The notes under the pieces were generated by a model. It saw nothing but the letters and a program-made list of their open reading frames with translations, was not told where the DNA came from and made no database searches. The translations under genes were made by a program, and so were the position numbers. Below, in pieces: positions 59,452 through 64,000 of a DNA stretch of 64,000 nt (position 1 is its first letter; the number at the start of each line of letters is the position of its first letter). The DNA lies in NCBI GenBank assembly GCA_023512835.1, contig CM042092.1, positions 53,388,400 to 53,452,399 on the forward strand, in the 5' to 3' direction. The DNA is from Taxillus chinensis (Eukaryota; Streptophyta; Magnoliopsida; Santalales; Loranthaceae).

Positions 59452-61750
59452 ATGGCCGAAGAAAGCAGGTATGCTATTCAACACTCGCCTTAACTCCGGA
59501 GGTGCACAGGAGCCCATCCTGAATCGAAGCAAGCAGTGAAAATGTCGACCCACCTCAACTGCTGCTGCCGCCGCTTCTCAACCACGGAGTTCGGCTTTAC
59601 TCGACGAAACCGCCCAAATTCACACCTGAGCTTTTCTCCCAGGTGGAAAGCTCGCATGAAGATGTTTATGGTATGCCATGATCATCTTATGTGGCCATGT
59701 CTTCATCAGGAGATTCCAATTCCGATGACTATCGGAGAACATGGAGTTAGGAGGCCAAAGACAGATGCTGAACTTACCAACGATGAAAGAGCCTGGTAGT
59801 GCGCTAGTGAAAAGGCTCGGCTTATGTTACATCGTCTTTGGATTCCGAGGCTTTCACGGACGTCCAGGGGCTGCACGACAGCAAAAGCTGTTTGGGACAA
59901 ACTGACAATCCTCTATGAGGGGAGTCAGTCCCAGATGCAGAATGTGATCTGTACTCTCAGACAGAACTTTGAGAATTTTAATCATAAACCGGGCGAATCA
60001 CTCGAAAGCATCTATCGGAGATTCGGCAAGCTCATTCTTGAGCTGAAGACTGTCAATGAGCACTATTCTCAATCCCAGATCAATGACAAGTTCTTTCGCT
60101 CCTTGCCGGATCGCTACTACTCCAAACAACTCCAGATGCAATCAGACAAGAACTGACAGTATGTTCCCCTTGAAGAACTATATGGAGAGCTGCGGACTCA
60201 CGAAGTCAGGTTTAAGTACTCTGACCGGGATGAGAAAATAGCTCGGAAAGAAAAGGGGGTAGCTCTCAAAGCTACAGAATGTCTAAACATACTGAGGAAT
60301 GATGATACGGACGTGTCCGAGAATTCTGATTCTGATGAGGAGGAGGAGATAGCACTTCTTGTCAAATCCTTTGAGCGATTCCTACGAAAAGCGAAAAGGG
60401 TTCAGGAGACGCTCATCATCATCTTTTCAAAGGAAGGAGCGACCGGAGTCCAGTTCCTAGGAATGCTTCAACTGTGGGAAAACCGGTCACTGGGCCAAGG
60501 AATGCAGGTCCAAATCAAAAGTAGCCGAGAAAAGTGACAGGGGTAACTCCTCGGCGCTCCACCTCGACAACAACAAGAACAAGAGGAAGGCGCTCGTGAC
60601 AAAATACATGAGTGGCTCGGAAGAAAAGGAGGAATCCTCGGATGATGAGCCAACCACTAAGCCGAACGTCTGCCTCATGCAAGTACTAAGGTACCTTCTA
60701 TCTCTCGAGCTCCCGAGTAAATTAGAATCTCTTACTACCGCATGTGATCATGAAAAGAATGAGAGACTAATAATTACTCAAATGTACAAAGATATGGAAA
60801 GTCGAATAAACGTCTTGAATTTACCATTAATAGACTCGAAAAGGACATTACTGACTTCAGAGGAAAAGAAGCTTGGTATCCCGATCTAAGAGCTGAAAAT
60901 CATTTGTTAAATACCAATCTCTCAGGCCTAAAAGTTATAGTAAAAAGACTCGAAAATGAATTAGAACAGGAAAAGGAGATAAATCGTAAGTGGCTAAAAT
61001 CCGGGGAAATAGCCTCTACCTTTAGGACTGATCCTGACGACATTCGAGTCAAACCTGGCCTAGGTTCCGAGTCATCAACATCCATAGCTCAAGCTACTGA
61101 GTGTCCTCCGGATTTCACTCCTAAACTAACCAACTTATATCCTGTTAGTACATCTAAACCGTTGGATGGTTTCATTTCAGGTGGCACCATAGTTTATGAC
61201 TGTGGAGTTGAGGCTGTTACTGCACTTCCTGAAGCAGTAGCACCCGTAACTAAAGATGAAGGGAAGGCCGTTGCAGTTAAAGCTAAAAATCGTAGCACCC
61301 AAAAAGAAAGACAAGGCTAAGGCCGATGCATCTAGGGCCAAGAGCGCGTCACCCAAACGCAATGGATTGGGCCACAGGGAACGAGTAGAAAGTCTCGAAA
61401 ATCTAAGAGACCGTATCCCTGTTTGTACTTCACATTATAGTGTCTGTTCCATCTGTAGGGAAATAGGTCATTATCACTATGAATGTTGGAGTTTATCTGA
61501 TAACTGGCTTTGTAATCAGTTTCATATCAATAAAGATCAGTTAAACAAAAAGGGTTCTTCGAGCAAAACAAAATCTAAACCTCGAAAGAGTATCTCTCCC
61601 AAGAAAACCCAAATAAAAGAGGTAGCTGAAACTAACAAGCTAAAGTCAACTTGGAGAGCTAAAAGTCCTAGCAAAATCAAATCCGTAAATGTTGACAATA
61701 CTGCTGCTCTCTCTAACCGCCCGAAACAAGTTTGGGCACCAAAAGTGTAA
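59452..61750 (+). pseudogene. gag: Copia gag (element B)
   Basis: The ATG at about 59452 (MAEESR) is followed by an early frameshift. The gag core lies at 59536-59799 and 59824-60156 (TILYEGSQSQMQNVICTLRQNFENF, LPDRYYSKQL). A frameshift disrupts the first knuckle near 60460-60500. A Lys/Glu-rich coiled coil (60700-61000) and a second knuckle CSICREIGHYHYEC (about 61444-61485) follow. The C-terminus NRPKQVWAPKV ends at TAA 61748-61750, and the protease continues in the same frame after this single stop. At least four frameshifts make it a pseudogene. Mildly CCGG-rich. Confidence 0.88.
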
Positions 61751-63358
61751 ATTGTTGTCTTTCAGGAGCATCTCTGGAATGCATTGCCGGATCACTTGAA
61801 GTTAAAGATCAATAAAAGCAAGTGGATCCTTGATAGTGGATGCTCCGGACATATGACGGGTGATCAGACTCTGCTTGTAGAAGTTAATGATAAACAAGGT
61901 CCATCCGTTTCATATGGCGACAACAGCAAAGGTAAGACTGTCGGGTATGGCACCTTAACTAACGGCTGTGTATCAATCACTAGAGTTGCACTAGTCGAAG
62001 GTTTAAAGCATAATTTGCTAAGTGTCAGTAATTTATGTGACAAAGGATTTACTGTTTCCTTTTTGTCCAACACCTGACAGTAAGAGAAAACTTATCCGGA
62101 GATGTTAAGTTATCCGGATCAAGAGATGGAGACATATACTCAGTGGTCTTAAGAAATAATTCTTCTGACCCGTATGCTTCCTCACTAAAGCATCAGATGA
62201 AGATAGTTGGCTATGGCACAAGCGATGCGCACATTTAAACTTTAAGACTTTGTCTAAATTAGCGTCACTTGATCTTGTCACTAGTCTACCCAAACTCAAG
62301 TTCTCCAGAGACTCTCTGTCGAGAATGCCAACTGGGCAAACAGACCAAACATAGCTTTAAGAGCAAATCAGTTAATTCAATAACTACTCCTCTACAACTT
62401 CTTCATATGGACTTATGTGGTCCTATATATGTTTTGTCACTAGCCGCTGCAAGATATACCCTAGTGGTTATCGATGATTTCACCAGATACACATGGGTGA
62501 TGTTCCTGAAATCAAAGGATCAAACTTTTAAGCATCTTGTAGATCTTTTCAACTGGATAAGCAAATCACAAGGATCGAGCATAAAGTGCATCAAGAGTGA
62601 TCATGGTACAGAATTTGAGTTTTCAGAAATGAGATCATATTGTTCGAACAGGGCATACAAGCATGACTTCCCTGCGCCCAGAACTCCTCAACAAAATGGG
62701 GTAGCTGAGCGCAAGAATCGCACTTTAGTCGAGGCTGGCAGATCTATGTTAGCAAGGGCAACGCTTCCTCTCAGTCTATGGGCTGAAGCTGTGTCCACTG
62801 CCTGCTATGTTCAGAACAGAACTCTAATAAATAAATCTACCATGAAAACACCCTATGAGATGTGGAGAGGACGAAAGCCTTCAATTTCACATTTCAGAGC
62901 CTTTGGGTGTACTTGCTATATTCTGAACAACGGCAAAGAACCCCGGAATAAATTTGAACCAAAATCTGATGATGGGATCTTTGTCGGGTACTCACTTCAT
63001 AGCAAAGCTTATCGGGTCTTCAATAGAAAACTTTTTAAAGTTGAAGAATCTATCCATGTGACCTTTGATGAAACTAACCTTGATTGGTCAAAAGTCGGTT
63101 CATCTAATTCTAATGTGCAGGTCATGGACAGCAACGTTGATTATTCAAAGTTTATGAATGTTCCTGTTACACATCTTGACCAACCACGTGGCATTAGGGA
63201 AACACTAAGAAATTATATGGATGATGCTACGGATGACTCGGACTCCGGACTACCATTTAGCTCCGGATATACTCCTACGGATACCTAAAATTCCGGAGCA
63301 CCTTCAAGTCCGTCCGGACTAGTTAACACTGAAAGAAACAGTGTTGAAGAACCATCTA
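61751..63358 (+). pseudogene. pol: Copia pol N part (element B): protease and integrase
   Basis: The protease KWILDSGCSGHMTG (about 61818) has an intact D-S-G. The pre-integrase region is frameshifted at 62078-62270, then CRECQLGKQTKHSF. Integrase is intact over 62300-63288, with LHMDLCGP, KSDHGTEF and QQNGVAERKN supplying the DDE residues, followed by FGCTCYILNNGK and GYSLHSKAYRVFN. The linker ends in a Ser/Asp-rich tail with a stop at 63286, continuing to the gypsy LTR at 63359. RT would lie beyond. Confidence 0.9.
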
Positions 63359-64000
63359 TGTAAGGACCCGTACCTTGAGTTAGTCATAGTTTTGCCTTCT
63401 GAGTAGAGTTTTTTCTAGATTTTGACCTAGTGAATGGGCTCAAATGAATTCACGTGCAAAAGGAAAGATGCTTAGAATGATGTCCTCTATCTAGCACAGA
63501 AGTTTCAGGCCAAACGGACGTGTATGTGAGGTGCACGTGAAATGGGTCCATTTCACGTGCAAGTGTGGTTGTCTTCTACCTGATGCAAGGAGGCTAGGGG
63601 TGAAGTTTGAGCGCATTTGGAGTCCATTTGGAGTTGCACGTGAATTGGGGAATTCACGTTCAAATTGGCGTGCAGCCATATTTTTGCATGGTTCCCTTGG
63701 TTTTGACATTCTAATGATCTTTCTCCAAAGGACCATGTTGAAATTCTGAGTATTTTGGCCTATATAGGTGCGGAAAGGTGCTAACTTGTGTGATCAAAAC
63801 TACGTCGTTTTGATCCTGGGATTTACTTAATCAAAAATACGTCGTTTTGATGTGGGTAGTGTCTATATAATGAGGGCTTGAGTTTGAGAGAGAGAGAGAG
63901 GATCTCTGGGCAGTTGCCGTGGTGGTTCGCGTCGTTGGAAGGTGTCTAGCGTGGAGGTTAGGACAAAAGTCTGAGGTAGGGATTGCTGTTCTTCCTAACT
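63359..64000 (+). mobile_element. Gypsy LTR G, 5' part (runs off the window)
   Basis: Starts TGTAAGGACCCGTACCTTGAG, the sense-strand start shared with element F and the truncated element in D. Hairpin TTGCACGTGAATT (63634-63646) with a right arm carrying one mismatch (63651-63663). Palindromes 63793-63814 and 63830-63851, TATATAA 63864-63870, short GA tract after it. Whether this is a solo LTR or a full element cannot be seen. The five bases before it are ATCTA. Confidence 0.9.

Larger units (their letters stand above)
58000..63358 (+). mobile_element. Copia element B, Sirevirus-like, interrupted by gypsy LTR G
   Basis: LTR 58000-59390 (TGTTGGATC...GGGACCATCA), PBS 59393-59404, gag, protease and integrase up to 63288, then cut at 63359 by a gypsy LTR. 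RT, RNase H and the 3' LTR lie beyond the window. It breaks element A at the protease, so B most likely inserted into A; the downstream target duplication (expected ATGGG) is out of view. Confidence 0.9.

Overview
This window is plant nuclear DNA, almost certainly from a flowering plant; the species cannot be named from the sequence. It is a heterochromatin-like stack of LTR retrotransposons around one short gene-bearing island. Diagnostic signs are Ty1/copia gag-pol remnants, Ty3/gypsy chromovirus-type pol, tRNA-iMet-type primer binding sites (TGGTATCAGAGC and variants), polypurine tracts, TG...CA LTRs with exact 5-bp target duplications, and one plant ATL-type RING-H2 gene. I see no rRNA, tRNA, CRISPR or bacterial feature.

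Layout. (1) 1-3357 plus adjoining LTR sequence: minus-strand, decayed Sirevirus-like copia element C. (2) 4452-25641: copia element D (plus strand), bounded by target duplication AAAAC, LTRs of 2028 and 2141 bp. Its gag and pol are broken and most of RT is deleted. Between pol and the 3' LTR it carries an extra ORF ending in a Ulp1/C48-type cysteine protease domain with visible His-Asp-Gln-Cys residues. D was later hit by a 5'-truncated gypsy element (13409 to about 18129, minus strand) and a solo gypsy LTR (19814-22069, duplication ACTTA). (3) 26022-27631: solo gypsy LTR (duplication GAGCC). (4) 27.6-34.1 kb: AT-rich gene island with a 1258-bp MULE-like element with about 280-bp terminal inverted repeats (28411-29668, 9-bp duplication), a 140-bp AAT microsatellite, and the single intact gene, an ATL RING-H2 E3 ligase (30813-31331, plus). 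(5) 34154-57999: copia element A (plus), repeatedly hit: a 1214-bp hAT-like element (8-bp duplication AGGTGAAC) in its LTR, a solo LTR (37247-38093, duplication GTCAA), an 8457-bp gypsy element lacking pol (F, 38399-46855, duplication ACATC), and a 9151-bp gypsy element with full gag-pol (E, 48485-57635, duplication TGGAT). (6) 58000-63358: a second copia element B of the same subfamily, apparently inserted in A's protease region, itself cut at 63359 by another gypsy LTR (G) that runs off the window.

How it works together. None of the retrotransposons here is fully open. E keeps all pol domains but has frameshifts and stops. F keeps well-matched LTRs, PBS and PPT but no pol, so it was presumably mobilised in trans by relatives. 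The gypsy LTRs share a promoter module (usually two ACGT-centred palindromes about 11 nt before a TATA box) and a hairpin whose arms vary in a compensatory way. The copia elements share Sirevirus hallmarks: CACCCCCC(C)TCTAG near the LTR end, TGTTGG LTR start, multiple PPTs, and a stop after a WAPK motif at the end of gag. The most unusual item is the protease-bearing extra ORF of element D.
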